Shown: positions 18,161 through 27,845, counted from the stretch's first letter. The stretch is 64,000 nt of DNA from Acinetobacter lwoffii (GCF_029024105.1 NZ_CP118963.1:1922001-1986000), one strand, 5' to 3'. Made by a program: numbers and translations. Notes: a model not told the origin generated them from the letters alone.

Positions 18161-18772
18161 TTAAGGAATCAGACCTTCATCACGCATGGCAATCTGTACA
18201 GACTGACGTTCTGCCACCTTATTACGGATATGAATAATATTTTTATATGGACTCAGATCATGCTCAATCTGGTTCGACCAGTTGGTCAAGACAAACAGAT
18301 AAGCATCCGCAGGGCCAAAGTTATCATCCACCAGATAATCATTGTCTGATTCACCAATCGCTTTATCGATATAACTTAATAGGCGATCAACCTCTGCATA
18401 GGCTTTTTTCTTTTCATCGTCGGATAACTTGCCACCGAAGAACACCGCATAGGCATCATGTAGTTCAGAATTCAGATAACCTAGCCATTCAAGTACCTTG
18501 GCACGTCCCATGCCCGATGGCGGAATCAGATCTTGTTTTGGATCGTGTTGAGCAAGAAACGGTAGAATTGCAACATTTTCTGTCAGGATCAGACCAGGGT
18601 TAATTTCTAACGCTGGTACATAACCTTTAGGATTAACTTCGTAATAATCCGTACCTTTTTCTGTTTTATGTGTTTTTAAATCAACACGTTCCAAATCAAA
18701 ATCGACATTAATTTCATTTAAAATAATATGTGCTGCCAGTGAGCAGGCACCTGGTGAATAGTAAAGCTTCAT
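18161..18772 (-). CDS. Glutathione S-transferase (beta/GstA-like)
   Basis: 203 residues. The N-terminal thioredoxin-like domain starts MKLYYSPGACSLAAHI, with the Cys in the position used for glutathione in beta-class enzymes (Cys10), and has the cis-Pro in KGYVPALE. A helical C-terminal domain follows, with VDDNFGPADAYLFVLTNW typical of the fold. The length and N-terminus match GstA of E. coli. Such proteins conjugate or bind glutathione; the substrate is unknown. It is transcribed alone and converges with thiG. Confidence 0.88.
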   Translation of the reverse strand: MKLYYSPGACSLAAHIILNEINVDFDLERVDLKTHKTEKGTDYYEVNPKGYVPALEINPGLILTENVAILPFLAQHDPKQDLIPPSGMGRAKVLEWLGYLNSELHDAYAVFFGGKLSDDEKKKAYAEVDRLLSYIDKAIGESDNDYLVDDNFGPADAYLFVLTNWSNQIEHDLSPYKNIIHIRNKVAERQSVQIAMRDEGLIP

Positions 18773-18989
18773 TTCTGATCCTTGTTATACACTTCTCAAT
18801 GTTTTAAATCGCTTCTGACAAACTTTCAAGTGATCAAACCTGTAAATTGCAAAAAAGCGTAACTGTCACCTCAGGGCAGTTACTCATTCAATATTCAGGA
18901 TATTCCGGGCTTTTGCAAGTCAATCTTGTGTAGATTTTTATCTCTATCTGTTTAACATACACAGGTTTTCCAAATTTAGATGATATTTC

Positions 18990-20435
18990 GTGATTAGCCT
19001 GAAAAAAGAAGAATGGTTTTCCAATATCCGCACAGATGTATTGGCAGGTCTGGTGGTGGGACTTGCCCTGATTCCTGAATCAATTGCCTTCTCTGCCATT
19101 GCCGGTGTCGATCCGCAAGTCGGTTTATATGCCTCTTTCTGCATTGCAGTATCCATTGCCTTTTTTGGTGGCCGTCCTGCCATGATCTCTGCGGCTACAG
19201 GCGCAATGGCACTTTTGATGATTACCTTGGTAAAAGAACATGGTTTGCAATATCTGTTGGCTGCCACAATTCTGACCGGCATCATTCAGGTCATTGCGGG
19301 TTATTTTAAAGTCGCTAAATTAATGCGCTTTGTATCGCAGGCGGTGGTATACGGATTTTTGAATGCCTTGGCGATCCTGATATTTGTGGCACAAATCCCG
19401 GAAATTAACCGGATGGATAGCACCGGTTATCTGTTTATTGCGATTGGTCTGGCAATTATTTATCTGTTTCCGTATATCCCGAAAATTGGCAAAGCCATTC
19501 CCTCACCTTTAATCTGTATTATCGTATTAAGCGGGTTGGCGCTGTTGTTAAGTGCAGATATGCGTACCGTGAGCGATCTTGGACAATTCCCGGATACTTT
19601 GCCAGTATTCCTGATTCCAGAAATTCCACTCAATCTGGAAACCTTGCAAATTATCCTGCCTTATTCCTTTACCTTGGCGACTGTCGGTTTGCTGGAAAGC
19701 ATGATGACCACTACGGTCATTGATGAAGTGACCGGAACTGAAGGTGACCGTCATCAGGAATGTCGTGGTCAGGGTATGGCCAATATTGTCAGCGGCTTTA
19801 TGGGCGGGATGGCCGGTTGTGCCATGATCGGCCAGTCAATTATCAATGTGTCTTCAGGGGCACGTACCCGTTTATCGACTCTGGTCGCTGGGGTATTTCT
19901 GCTCTGTCTGGTGGTATTCCTGAAAGACTGGCTGGCTTATATTCCGATGGCAGCACTGGTTGCAATCATGATTATGGTGGCATTTACCACCTTCCAATGG
20001 GGAGCAATCAAGCAATTCAGCAAACATCCACTGGAATTTAATACCGTGATGATTGCCGTGATTATTGTCGTGCTTGCCACTCATAATCTGGCACTCGGTG
20101 TATTTGTCGGCGTGCTGCTTTCTGCTCTGTTCTTTATTAATAAATTGGAAAGAACCGTACATGTGCATACACATTCGAATTCGGCTCATTCACGCAGCTA
20201 TATTATTTCCGGACAGATATTCTTCAGCAGTACAGAAAAATTCTATCAGTTCTTTGATTTTAAAGAGAAGCTTGAGCATGTGGAACTGGATCTAACCCAC
20301 GCACATATCTGGGACGTGACTTCGGTAAATATGTTGAATAATGTGATCCAGAAATTTAAAGCCCAAAATATAGACGTAACAGTAATCGGTTTAAATGAAG
20401 CCAGCAGTACACTGATTGACCGTTTTAGTAGCTGA
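18990..20435 (+). CDS. SulP family inorganic anion transporter
   Basis: 481 residues starting with GTG at 18990; no in-frame ATG is suitable. The signature GLVVGLALIPESIAFSAIAGVDPQVGLYAS is in the first helices, followed by about ten to twelve transmembrane segments and a C-terminal STAS domain (about 395-480, with LDLTHAHIWDVTSVNML). SulP proteins move sulfate, bicarbonate or dicarboxylates; the substrate is not evident. It is a single gene with its own terminator. Confidence 0.88.
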   Translation: MISLKKEEWFSNIRTDVLAGLVVGLALIPESIAFSAIAGVDPQVGLYASFCIAVSIAFFGGRPAMISAATGAMALLMITLVKEHGLQYLLAATILTGIIQVIAGYFKVAKLMRFVSQAVVYGFLNALAILIFVAQIPEINRMDSTGYLFIAIGLAIIYLFPYIPKIGKAIPSPLICIIVLSGLALLLSADMRTVSDLGQFPDTLPVFLIPEIPLNLETLQIILPYSFTLATVGLLESMMTTTVIDEVTGTEGDRHQECRGQGMANIVSGFMGGMAGCAMIGQSIINVSSGARTRLSTLVAGVFLLCLVVFLKDWLAYIPMAALVAIMIMVAFTTFQWGAIKQFSKHPLEFNTVMIAVIIVVLATHNLALGVFVGVLLSALFFINKLERTVHVHTHSNSAHSRSYIISGQIFFSSTEKFYQFFDFKEKLEHVELDLTHAHIWDVTSVNMLNNVIQKFKAQNIDVTVIGLNEASSTLIDRFSS

Positions 20436-20450
20436 TGAACGATGATTAAT

Positions 20451-20474
20451 AAAAGAGCCTCAATTGGCTCTTTT
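20451..20474 (+). terminator. Terminator after the SulP gene
   Basis: AAAAGAGCC / GGCTCTTTT stem with a 6-base loop, followed by ATTTTA. Confidence 0.8.
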
Positions 20475-20586
20475 ATTTTATCTGGAAGATCTCGCCAATT
20501 TTTATGGAGAAATACCGAGAAAAGTTTGACTTGCTCGGCTCAGGACTTAAAATACCGCATTCTGAATTTTTAGATTTGCCAAAGTT

Positions 20587-21303
20587 ATGTCGAACGATCA
20601 ATTAGACCAGCAAGTCGTGGAGCTGGAAAACTTAAGCGAGCACCGTGAAATCGTGACGTTTATGCGCCGCTCAATGCCGCTGAATACCTCTCAACGTACT
20701 GCGCTTGAACAATATGGTCACTTAATTTTGGAATATCCAGTCGGTGATTTGCGTCAGCACTTTGAACATCCTGAACGTCCTTTGACTGTAGAAATTGGTT
20801 TTGGTATGGGCCGTTCACTGGTATTGATGGCCAAAGCTAATCCTGAACGTAACTTTGTCGGAATTGAAGTCCATGTACCTGGAATTGCGCAGTGCGTGTA
20901 TGAAGCAGGTATTGAAGGCCTAACGAACTTACGTGTGCTGGATGCTGATGCAATTCAGGTATTACGTGAAATGCCAGACAATAGTATTAATGCAGTTCAG
21001 TTATACTTCCCTGATCCATGGCAGAAAAAACGTCATTTTAAACGCCGCTTTGTTTCGCATGACCGTATGCCGCTGGTGGAGCAAAAGCTGGAGCTTGGCG
21101 GAACTTTCCATGCTGCAACGGACTGGGAACCGTATGCGGAATGGATGATAGAAGTATTGGAAGAACGTCCACGTCTGGAAAATCTGGCGGGCAAAGGCAA
21201 TAGCTATCCTCGTCCGGAATGGCGTCCACAAACCAAGTTTGAACGTCGCGGGATTGAAGCAGGTCACAAGATTAATGATTTTATCTTTAAGAAAATTTCT
21301 TAA
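20587..21303 (+). CDS. trmB: tRNA (guanine-N7)-methyltransferase
   Basis: 238 residues. SAM motif VEIGFGMGRSLV, then DADAIQVL and the TrmB signature YFPDPWQKKRHFKRRF are present. It methylates G46 in the variable loop of tRNAs. The gene is monocistronic and ends with a strong terminator. Confidence 0.95.
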   Translation: MSNDQLDQQVVELENLSEHREIVTFMRRSMPLNTSQRTALEQYGHLILEYPVGDLRQHFEHPERPLTVEIGFGMGRSLVLMAKANPERNFVGIEVHVPGIAQCVYEAGIEGLTNLRVLDADAIQVLREMPDNSINAVQLYFPDPWQKKRHFKRRFVSHDRMPLVEQKLELGGTFHAATDWEPYAEWMIEVLEERPRLENLAGKGNSYPRPEWRPQTKFERRGIEAGHKINDFIFKKIS

Positions 21304-21313
21304 TCTAAGACTC

Positions 21314-21344
21314 AAAAAAAGCGCTGATTATTCAGCGCTTTTTT
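21314..21344 (+). terminator. Terminator after trmB
   Basis: GCGCTGA / TCAGCGC stem, TTAT loop, preceded by A7 and followed by T6. It may also stop the convergent minus-strand transcript of the DUF2520 gene. Confidence 0.9.
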
Positions 21345-21396
21345 ATGGGAAAAATTTGGCTTTGAACCCTGCTTCGTAGATAAATTATCAGCTTCT

Positions 21397-22173
21397 TCAT
21401 TTCTGATGACGCGTGAGAATCTGCTGGCTCAACAACTGATAGACATTTTGTAAATCTTCTCGCTGCATATTGGCTAACATCTGCTGATGCATATTCAAGA
21501 TATTCTGATCACCACGCATCGCTGGGCCGGTCTGCATTTGTTTGGGATCATTCTGAGTGGCTTTATTGGCAGTTTCCAGCATTAAGGGATACAACAAACT
21601 GAAATCGACCTGTTGTACATCAACCACCTGCTTGGCCATGTCATAACAGTAATTGGCAAAATTACAGGCAAATACCGCTGCAAGATGCAAACTGAGACGT
21701 TGACTGGAACTATAAGTATAAACACGATTGCTTAGGCTATTTGCCAGTTCTAATAACAGGATTTGGTCCTGTTCATTCACCGCTTCAATCAACAGTGGCG
21801 TCTGCTGCCAATCAATCTGGCGTTCGAGACTAAAGGTCTGTAAAGGATAAAATACGCCTGCACGCGCATGCACATTTTTCAGTAAATTGAGATGGGTGCT
21901 GCCAGAGGTATGTACGATCAGATTCTGCTGTAGATACGGATGAATCTGTTCAATGACGTTGGCAATCGACTGATCACTGACCGCGATAATGACCAGATCC
22001 ACCTCATGATCCAGCTGTTGAGGCTGAGCGATGGCCTGAGCGTTGAATTGCTCAGCCAGATATTGTGCTTTTTCTAGGGTTCGACTGTAGATCTGTACGA
22101 TCTCATGGTGTGCTGACAATACAAGGGCAAGATGATATGCCACTCGCCCTGCCCCAATCATACTGATCCGCAT
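21397..22173 (-). CDS. Rossmann-like and DUF2520 domain protein
   Basis: 258 residues from ATG at 22173, chosen because AGGAAG lies 8 bases before it and MRISMIGAGRVAYHLAL begins the domain. The N-terminal Rossmann-like dinucleotide-binding domain (GAGRVA) is followed by the helical DUF2520 domain, the layout of ProC-like/6-phosphogluconate-dehydrogenase-like oxidoreductases. The motif VDLVIIAVSDQSI is typical. Substrate and pathway are unknown. Confidence 0.82.
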   Translation of the reverse strand: MRISMIGAGRVAYHLALVLSAHHEIVQIYSRTLEKAQYLAEQFNAQAIAQPQQLDHEVDLVIIAVSDQSIANVIEQIHPYLQQNLIVHTSGSTHLNLLKNVHARAGVFYPLQTFSLERQIDWQQTPLLIEAVNEQDQILLLELANSLSNRVYTYSSSQRLSLHLAAVFACNFANYCYDMAKQVVDVQQVDFSLLYPLMLETANKATQNDPKQMQTGPAMRGDQNILNMHQQMLANMQREDLQNVYQLLSQQILTRHQK

Positions 22174-22255
22174 CTGCTGTTCTTCCTGATAAATTACGCA
22201 CAGCATGCCAATAAATAAAGATTGAGGCAATTGGCCTTGATGTTTCGAATAGACT

Positions 22256-23053
22256 TTAGAACTTTCGCAGGGTCAGAATCTGTTCACTTCGACCAAAAGG
22301 TCCATGAACATCATGCAGAATCCCGCTGGTCAGACCAATACCATCTTCACCATATTGCTGCACCACTTCCAGTCCCAGCCATTTACCCTGCGGCAGACGG
22401 TGCATATGAATCTGCAGGTCCAGATTCGGAAATCCCCAACCGGAATTCGGGTCTTGACGTGGCACGATGCCATTGGCCGTATCGACCATACCAAGCAAAC
22501 GGCTAAAGTCTGTCGTCGGTTGGCCTTCTACCATGTCCAGCGAATTTCTTAACCAGACAATGCCCTTGCCTGCACGATGGTCGGCATGTGCCCGGGTTTC
22601 AATACTCTGGATATAACCGCCTGGCCAGCAACGCATACCCTCCCAAATAGGTAAATATTCTGGACTTTCGATCGGAAAGTCTTCCACTCCGGCAATGGCC
22701 TTGGTATCTGAAGTTAGCATTCTCCAGGCACGTGCCACAATGCAGGTTTTCCCATTGGCACACATTTCAGCTTCAACCAGTTCGATGGTTTTACCCGGAC
22801 GGATCATGCGCGTGGTAATTGAAAACTCACCAAAGGCTATCAGGCCAAAAATATCCAGCCCGACCCGACCAATACGCATGTCAGCACGTGGCTGAAACTG
22901 TTCCAGTTCGACGCATAGAATACCGGTGGCTGGCGCCATGTGCTGCTCATGCGGATTCCATGCACCTTGTGCATGAATATTAGAACTATAATAGGCCGTG
23001 GTACTGCCATCTGCATGCTGTTCGCGCTGAATAAAACTGTAATATGCCGACAT
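22256..23053 (-). CDS. Thioesterase-like (double hotdog) protein
   Basis: 265 residues. Overall layout and segments such as GLIAFGEFSITTRMIRPGKTIELVEAEMC and SGWGFPNLDLQIHMHR resemble the TesB/4HBT_3 acyl-CoA thioesterase superfamily with two hotdog repeats. Enzyme activity is by family only; no substrate can be inferred. It is followed after 82 bases by the DUF2520 gene on the same strand. Confidence 0.6.
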   Translation of the reverse strand: MSAYYSFIQREQHADGSTTAYYSSNIHAQGAWNPHEQHMAPATGILCVELEQFQPRADMRIGRVGLDIFGLIAFGEFSITTRMIRPGKTIELVEAEMCANGKTCIVARAWRMLTSDTKAIAGVEDFPIESPEYLPIWEGMRCWPGGYIQSIETRAHADHRAGKGIVWLRNSLDMVEGQPTTDFSRLLGMVDTANGIVPRQDPNSGWGFPNLDLQIHMHRLPQGKWLGLEVVQQYGEDGIGLTSGILHDVHGPFGRSEQILTLRKF

Positions 23054-23115
23054 TGTTTTAATACTTCCCTGAATATTCTCTTAAACTTTAGAATTTGCAA
23101 AAAGTTCTTTGATCT

Positions 23116-23784
23116 TTATTTTCGTATCAAAAAGCCATGATAATTCATGATTTGACAATAAATCTTGCACTGTTTAAATCCGACTTTGGTTAAAAGCGCT
23201 TTAAAATTTTGTGCAGATAACAAGTGAAAATCCTGCTCCAAGCGTTCAACCATCTTGTTACTTTGCACCACGCTTAACCCTGTCTGTTGTGCCAGCTTCT
23301 GCATAATTTTGATGTCTTGCTGATCTTCGGGTTGCATCAGGTCATAGGTCAATGCAAGACCATTGGTTTTAAGACACTGCTGGATAGCCTGAAAAAATCC
23401 GTTTTTTTCGGAATTTGAAATGAAATGTGCCACCAGAATGGCTAACGCAGCATCAAACGTATCTGGCTGATTCAAATCTTGAATCATACTTTGGACGAAT
23501 TTCACCCTTTGTCGATCTATAGAATTCAGATTTTTACTGGCCTGTTCCAGCATAGCTGCTGATGGATCAATTGCAGTAAAGGTCCAGTCTGGATAACGCT
23601 GCAATAAATAGGACAGTTCATAACCTGTTCCGCAACCTATTATCAATATATGAGCGGTTTTCAGGAGTTCAATGCTGAAAATTGCTTCAATCTGCTGATG
23701 CACCAGTTCATAACCGGGAATCAGTTTACGGATATGATCGTCATAACTAGCGACCACGACTTCACTGTGAAAGTTTTTTGCCAT
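23116..23784 (-). CDS. Class I SAM-dependent methyltransferase
   Basis: 222 residues. The SAM-binding motif I is ILIIGCGTGYELSYLL, followed by TAIDPSAAML (motif II). The overall form is that of small-molecule or tRNA-modification-type methyltransferases (CmoA/UbiE fold). No substrate can be assigned. It is the first of three minus-strand genes running toward 21.4 kb. Confidence 0.8.
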   Translation of the reverse strand: MAKNFHSEVVVASYDDHIRKLIPGYELVHQQIEAIFSIELLKTAHILIIGCGTGYELSYLLQRYPDWTFTAIDPSAAMLEQASKNLNSIDRQRVKFVQSMIQDLNQPDTFDAALAILVAHFISNSEKNGFFQAIQQCLKTNGLALTYDLMQPEDQQDIKIMQKLAQQTGLSVVQSNKMVERLEQDFHLLSAQNFKALLTKVGFKQCKIYCQIMNYHGFLIRK

Positions 23785-23915
23785 ATTTTTACTCTAAATC
23801 TATGCACGAATCTAAAACTCAGGCGGGTCTTTAGATAGATTGAATATTTAAATCTTATAGCTTGATCTTATTTGCTGTTTTCTTGAAATTTGATCATAGG
23901 CCCGGCGACATGGAA

Positions 23916-23969
23916 GTCCCTTCAGCAAAATAAAGGGACTTTGCTTACTTTTGGCCCATCAAAAGTAAG
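23916..23969. repeat. Paired intergenic inverted repeats
   Basis: Two hairpins stand back to back: GTCCCTT / AAGGGAC (23916-23939) and CTTACTTTTG / CAAAAGTAAG with loop GCCCAT (23944-23969). The second is a perfect 10-bp inverted repeat. From memory, similar elements recur between genes in Acinetobacter and related bacteria, which would make this a REP-like unit; only one copy was seen here. It could also end the methyltransferase or synthetase transcripts. Confidence 0.6.
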
Positions 23970-24066
23970 AAAAGCCTGAACATTGATATCGAAGCCGTTA
24001 TACAAATGGAGGCAATGCATGCATTAAATACTGCTTTGCCCCACTTAAGAATCGCATCAATATAAT

Positions 24067-25755
24067 TTAAGCAATCTCTTTCAAGTTCAGCTCTTCACGC
24101 ATAAATTCACGCAATTTGAACTTCTGCGCCTTACCTGAAGCCGTCATTGGAAATTCCTGGAAGAAACGCACATAACGCGGCACTTTGTTGTGAGAAATAT
24201 GCTCCTTACAATACTGACGGATGGTTTCTTCAGTACATGGATCATTTTCATGCAGGATGATACAAGCACACAGCTCTTCTCCATATTTATGGTCTGGCAC
24301 CCCAATTACCTGTACGTCCGAAACTGCCGGATGGGTATAAAGGAAATCTTCAATTTCTTTCGGGAACAGGTTTTCCCCTCCACGAATCACCACGTCCTTG
24401 ATTCGGCCCTTGATTTTGACAAAGCCTTCATCATCCATTTCAGCGATATCACCGGTATGCATCCAGCGCGCCGCATCAATCACTTCCTGGGTTTTATCCT
24501 GATCTTCCCAATAACCGAGCATCACTGAATAACCACGTACACACAGCTCACCCAATTGGCCGCGTGGAACCACCTTGCCATTTTCATCGACAATTTTAAC
24601 TTCCAGATGCGGATGTACCCGGCCAACCGTACTGACACGTTGCTCGACACTGTCTGCCGTTGAGCTTTGTGCACTGACGGGTGCGGTTTCAGTCATGCCA
24701 TAACAAATCGTGATTTCAGACATATGCATCCGTTCAATCACGCGCTGCATAATTTCCTGCGGACATGGACTACCCGCCATAATCCCGGTACGCAGACTGG
24801 ACAGGTCAAATTCGTCAAACTGTTCATGCTCAAGAATGGCGATAAACATGGTTGGCACACCATAAGCCGCGGTACATCTTTCCTGCTGAATGGCTTTTAA
24901 GGTTTCTAATGGATTAAACACGGCAGACGGATAAATCATGGCGGAACCATGCGTAATACAGGCCAGATTGCCCATGACCATACCAAAGCAGTGAAATAAA
25001 GGAACTGAAATACAGACACGGTCTTCTGGCCCTAAATGAATGGCTTCGCCAACAAAGTACCCGTTATTTAAAATATTATTATGGGTCAGCATGGTGCCTT
25101 TCGGATTGCCGGTGGTGCCCGAGGTAAACTGGATATTAATGGTTTCATCGAACTGCAGTTCACTGGAGATCTGTTGCAGTTGTTGCAGCTCTTGTTCGCC
25201 AGGCGAGCTCAGCAAATCCTGAAACCGGTGGATGCCGGTATGCTGCTGGTCATCAATTTTAATTACATGTTTTAAATGCGGCAGACGCTCTGCATTAAGG
25301 AACTTATCCTCGGTTTCCTGCAATTCCGGTGCAATTTTAGTCAGAATTTCCTGATAGTCCGTCGTCTTAAACTGCGCTGCAATCACCAGTCCCTTACAGG
25401 AGACCTTGTTTAGCACATATTCAAGCTCATTGCTTTTATAGGCCGGATTCAGGTTCACCAGAATAATGCCTGCCTTGAAGGCCGCAAACTGGGTAATGGT
25501 CCATTCCACACAGTTCGGCGACCAGATTGCCAGACGGTCACCTTTTTGCATACCTAGTTTCAGCAGCTGACAGGCAAAGGCATTGACCTGATCCTGTAGC
25601 TGCCGGTAACTGAGGCGTATGTTCTGATGCAAACTCACTACCGCATCACGTTCTGCATACTGCTCGCAAGCCTGATCAAATTTTTCACCAATCGTCATGC
25701 CCAATAAAGGCTGGCTGCTGGTTCCATAGGCATAGCTTAACCGTACTTGTGTCAT
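24067..25755 (-). CDS. AMP-binding acyl-CoA synthetase
   Basis: 562 residues. The adenylate-forming signatures are present: FTSGTTGNPKGTMLTH (P-loop), ICYGMTETAPVS, HTGDIAEMDDEGFVKIKGRIKD and the catalytic Lys in TASGKAQKFKL near the C-terminus. It activates a carboxylic acid with ATP and CoA. Its place beside the TetR regulator and opposite the leucine-degradation operon suggests a branched short-chain acid such as isovalerate or methylcrotonate, or a fatty acid; this is inference. It lies 98 bases downstream of the TetR gene on the same strand. Confidence 0.88.
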   Translation of the reverse strand: MTQVRLSYAYGTSSQPLLGMTIGEKFDQACEQYAERDAVVSLHQNIRLSYRQLQDQVNAFACQLLKLGMQKGDRLAIWSPNCVEWTITQFAAFKAGIILVNLNPAYKSNELEYVLNKVSCKGLVIAAQFKTTDYQEILTKIAPELQETEDKFLNAERLPHLKHVIKIDDQQHTGIHRFQDLLSSPGEQELQQLQQISSELQFDETINIQFTSGTTGNPKGTMLTHNNILNNGYFVGEAIHLGPEDRVCISVPLFHCFGMVMGNLACITHGSAMIYPSAVFNPLETLKAIQQERCTAAYGVPTMFIAILEHEQFDEFDLSSLRTGIMAGSPCPQEIMQRVIERMHMSEITICYGMTETAPVSAQSSTADSVEQRVSTVGRVHPHLEVKIVDENGKVVPRGQLGELCVRGYSVMLGYWEDQDKTQEVIDAARWMHTGDIAEMDDEGFVKIKGRIKDVVIRGGENLFPKEIEDFLYTHPAVSDVQVIGVPDHKYGEELCACIILHENDPCTEETIRQYCKEHISHNKVPRYVRFFQEFPMTASGKAQKFKLREFMREELNLKEIA

Positions 25756-25853
25756 TGAATCGATCTCCTTGATTCTTTGTAATTCTGATTTTCAACTTTA
25801 CTAATTGTTTTATGACCACGACGACCTTGTCTGTGTACCGGTTTTTTGTGTGT

Positions 25854-26489
25854 TTATGCTTGTAAATTTTCCTCCTGCCCACGTACTGCGTTGACACAAA
25901 AATCGGCAATCTGTTTGACAAAGTGATCCTTATACTTCTGATCAAACATGACATTTCGGGACGGATTTAAAGGTTCAATCACGACAAAGGTCATGGCACC
26001 AACCACACCTAATGCTGCCGTATTCAAATCTTCAAATTCGAATTCTCCATTGACCTTTCCTTCGGCCAGAATTTCCTTAATGCTCTGCTTAAGCAGCTGC
26101 TTACTGCGAAAACGCTCATGTTCCATTTCCGGATCAACCGGTTCGAACATCAGTGAATACGCCAATTGGGGGCTATTCATGGCACGCTTGACAAAAGTTG
26201 TAACAGATTTTTGCAATTTCAGTTTTGGCGATAAATCTGACTCGGCAATATGGTTCAGAATTCCGACTTCATGCTGAATCGCGGCCGACAAAACCTCAAT
26301 TAAAATCTGGCTTTTGCTTTCGAAATATCGATAGACCAGCCCTGTAGAAACGCCTGCGCGTTCTGCAATCGCCTGAATCGATGCCTCCTTCAAGCCCCCT
26401 TGAATAATCAGTTCACGAGCAGATTCCAAAATCGACAGGCGATTTTGTTCCATTCGTTCCTGCATCAATGATGATCTTTTATAACTCAT
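25854..26489 (-). CDS. TetR family transcriptional regulator of the leucine/isovalerate cluster
   Basis: 211 residues from ATG at 26489 (MSYKRSSLMQERM). The helix-turn-helix ASIQAIAERAGVSTGLVYRYFESKSQIL is at about 34-63, and the C-terminal ligand domain is divergent as usual. It diverges from the isovaleryl-CoA dehydrogenase gene. Inverted repeats in the shared promoter region (26510-26547) are likely binding sites. The ligand may be an acyl-CoA intermediate of the pathway; this is inference from position. In Pseudomonas the liu cluster is governed by a MerR-type LiuR instead. Confidence 0.85.
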   Translation of the reverse strand: MSYKRSSLMQERMEQNRLSILESARELIIQGGLKEASIQAIAERAGVSTGLVYRYFESKSQILIEVLSAAIQHEVGILNHIAESDLSPKLKLQKSVTTFVKRAMNSPQLAYSLMFEPVDPEMEHERFRSKQLLKQSIKEILAEGKVNGEFEFEDLNTAALGVVGAMTFVVIEPLNPSRNVMFDQKYKDHFVKQIADFCVNAVRGQEENLQA

Positions 26490-26509
26490 AAAATTAATCT
26501 CAACAAGAT

Positions 26510-26531
26510 AAAATGAATTGTAAATCATTTT
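26510..26531. promoter_or_regulatory. Candidate operator 1 (TetR site)
   Basis: AAAATGA / TCATTTT inverted repeat with an 8-base spacer, 21 bases upstream of the TetR start and between the divergent genes. Confidence 0.45.
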
Positions 26532-26547
26532 GTGAATATAGATTCAC
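26532..26547. promoter_or_regulatory. Candidate operator 2 (TetR site)
   Basis: GTGAATATAGATTCAC: perfect 6-bp arms around a 4-base centre, abutting operator 1. The position near the plus-strand promoter of the liu genes would allow repression. Confidence 0.45.
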
Positions 26548-26637
26548 TTTTTTATTTTTTCGTTGTATGTTAAAACCACAAGCACAACAACAATGCTTTT
26601 TTGGACACAACAAATATAACCTCAGGATGGATGAAGA

Positions 26638-27810
26638 ATGAATTTACAAAGCTTGGATTTCGGTTTGGATGAAACTCTAATAGCGCTTCGTGATTCAGTG
26701 GCCGCATTTTGCGCCAAAGAAATTACCCCGATTGCTCAACAGGTTGACCGTGACAACGAGTTCCCTGCTCACCTTTGGAAAAAATTTGGCGAGATGGGCC
26801 TGCTCGGGCTGACAGTCAGTGAGGAATATGGCGGTTCAAATTTTGGTTATCTGGCGCACATCATTGCCATGCAGGAAATTTCCCGTGCTTCTGCATCCAT
26901 TGGGCTGTCCTATGGCGCACATTCTAACCTATGTGTAAACCAAATTAAGCGAAATGGTACTGAAGAACAGAAACAGCGTTATCTGCCTAAACTGATTTCA
27001 GGTGAATATGTCGGTGCCTTGGCAATGTCTGAACCGAATGCAGGCTCGGATGTGGTGAGCATGAAACTGAAAGCAGAAGACAAAGGCGATCACTACCTGT
27101 TGAATGGTTCAAAAATGTGGATCACCAATGGTGGCGATGCCGATGTCCTGGTGGTCTATGCAAAAACCGATTTGCAAGCCGGTGCCAAAGGCATGACTGC
27201 ATTTCTGGTTGAGAAAAATATGCCAGGTTTTAGCCACGGCACCCATTTGGACAAACTCGGCATGCGTGGTTCAAACACTTATCCGCTGTTTTTTGACAAT
27301 GTTGAAGTTCCGAAAGAAAACGTCATGGGCGGCGTCGGTAATGGCACCAAGGTCTTGATGAGTGGTCTGGACTATGAGCGTGCTGTATTGAGTGCTGGCC
27401 CACTGGGGATTATGGATGCCTGTATGGATACCGTGATTCCATATATTCATGACCGTAAACAGTTTGGTCAGGCGCTGGGCGAATTCCAGTTAATGCAAGG
27501 CAAAATTGCCGACATGTATTCGACCTGGCTAGCCTGTAAGGCACTGGTTTATGCGGTCGGTGCTGAATGTGACAAAGCTGAGCATAGCCGTAGCCTGCGT
27601 AAAGATGCTGCCAGTGCCATTTTATATGCTGCTGAAAAAGCGACCTGGATGGCAGGAGAAACCATTCAGACTTTAGGTGGTAACGGTTATATCAACGAAT
27701 TTGCTGCCGGCCGTTTATGGCGTGATGCCAAACTGTATGAAATTGGCGCCGGTACTTCAGAAATCCGCCGCATGCTGATTGGCCGTGAACTTTTCAACGA
27801 AACAGCCTAA
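26638..27810 (+). CDS. liuA: Isovaleryl-CoA dehydrogenase
   Basis: 390 residues, an acyl-CoA dehydrogenase. Features are ALAMSEPNAGSDVVSMKL and WITNGG in the middle domain, the C-terminal signature QTLGGNGYINEFAAGRLWRDAKLYEIGAGTSEI, and the isovaleryl-type placement of the catalytic Glu in SGLDYERAVLSAGPLG. It oxidises isovaleryl-CoA to 3-methylcrotonyl-CoA with FAD, passing electrons to ETF. It is the first gene of the plus-strand operon, with a ribosome site (CAGGATG) upstream. Confidence 0.93.
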   Translation: MNLQSLDFGLDETLIALRDSVAAFCAKEITPIAQQVDRDNEFPAHLWKKFGEMGLLGLTVSEEYGGSNFGYLAHIIAMQEISRASASIGLSYGAHSNLCVNQIKRNGTEEQKQRYLPKLISGEYVGALAMSEPNAGSDVVSMKLKAEDKGDHYLLNGSKMWITNGGDADVLVVYAKTDLQAGAKGMTAFLVEKNMPGFSHGTHLDKLGMRGSNTYPLFFDNVEVPKENVMGGVGNGTKVLMSGLDYERAVLSAGPLGIMDACMDTVIPYIHDRKQFGQALGEFQLMQGKIADMYSTWLACKALVYAVGAECDKAEHSRSLRKDAASAILYAAEKATWMAGETIQTLGGNGYINEFAAGRLWRDAKLYEIGAGTSEIRRMLIGRELFNETA

Positions 27811-27845
27811 ACCTTAACACTTAGAATAAAACAAGGATGTTGGTC

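Noticed and set aside
27837..27845. Upstream ATG as start of liuB
   Set aside because: The AAGGA ribosome site overlaps this ATG; the ATG at 27846 has proper spacing.
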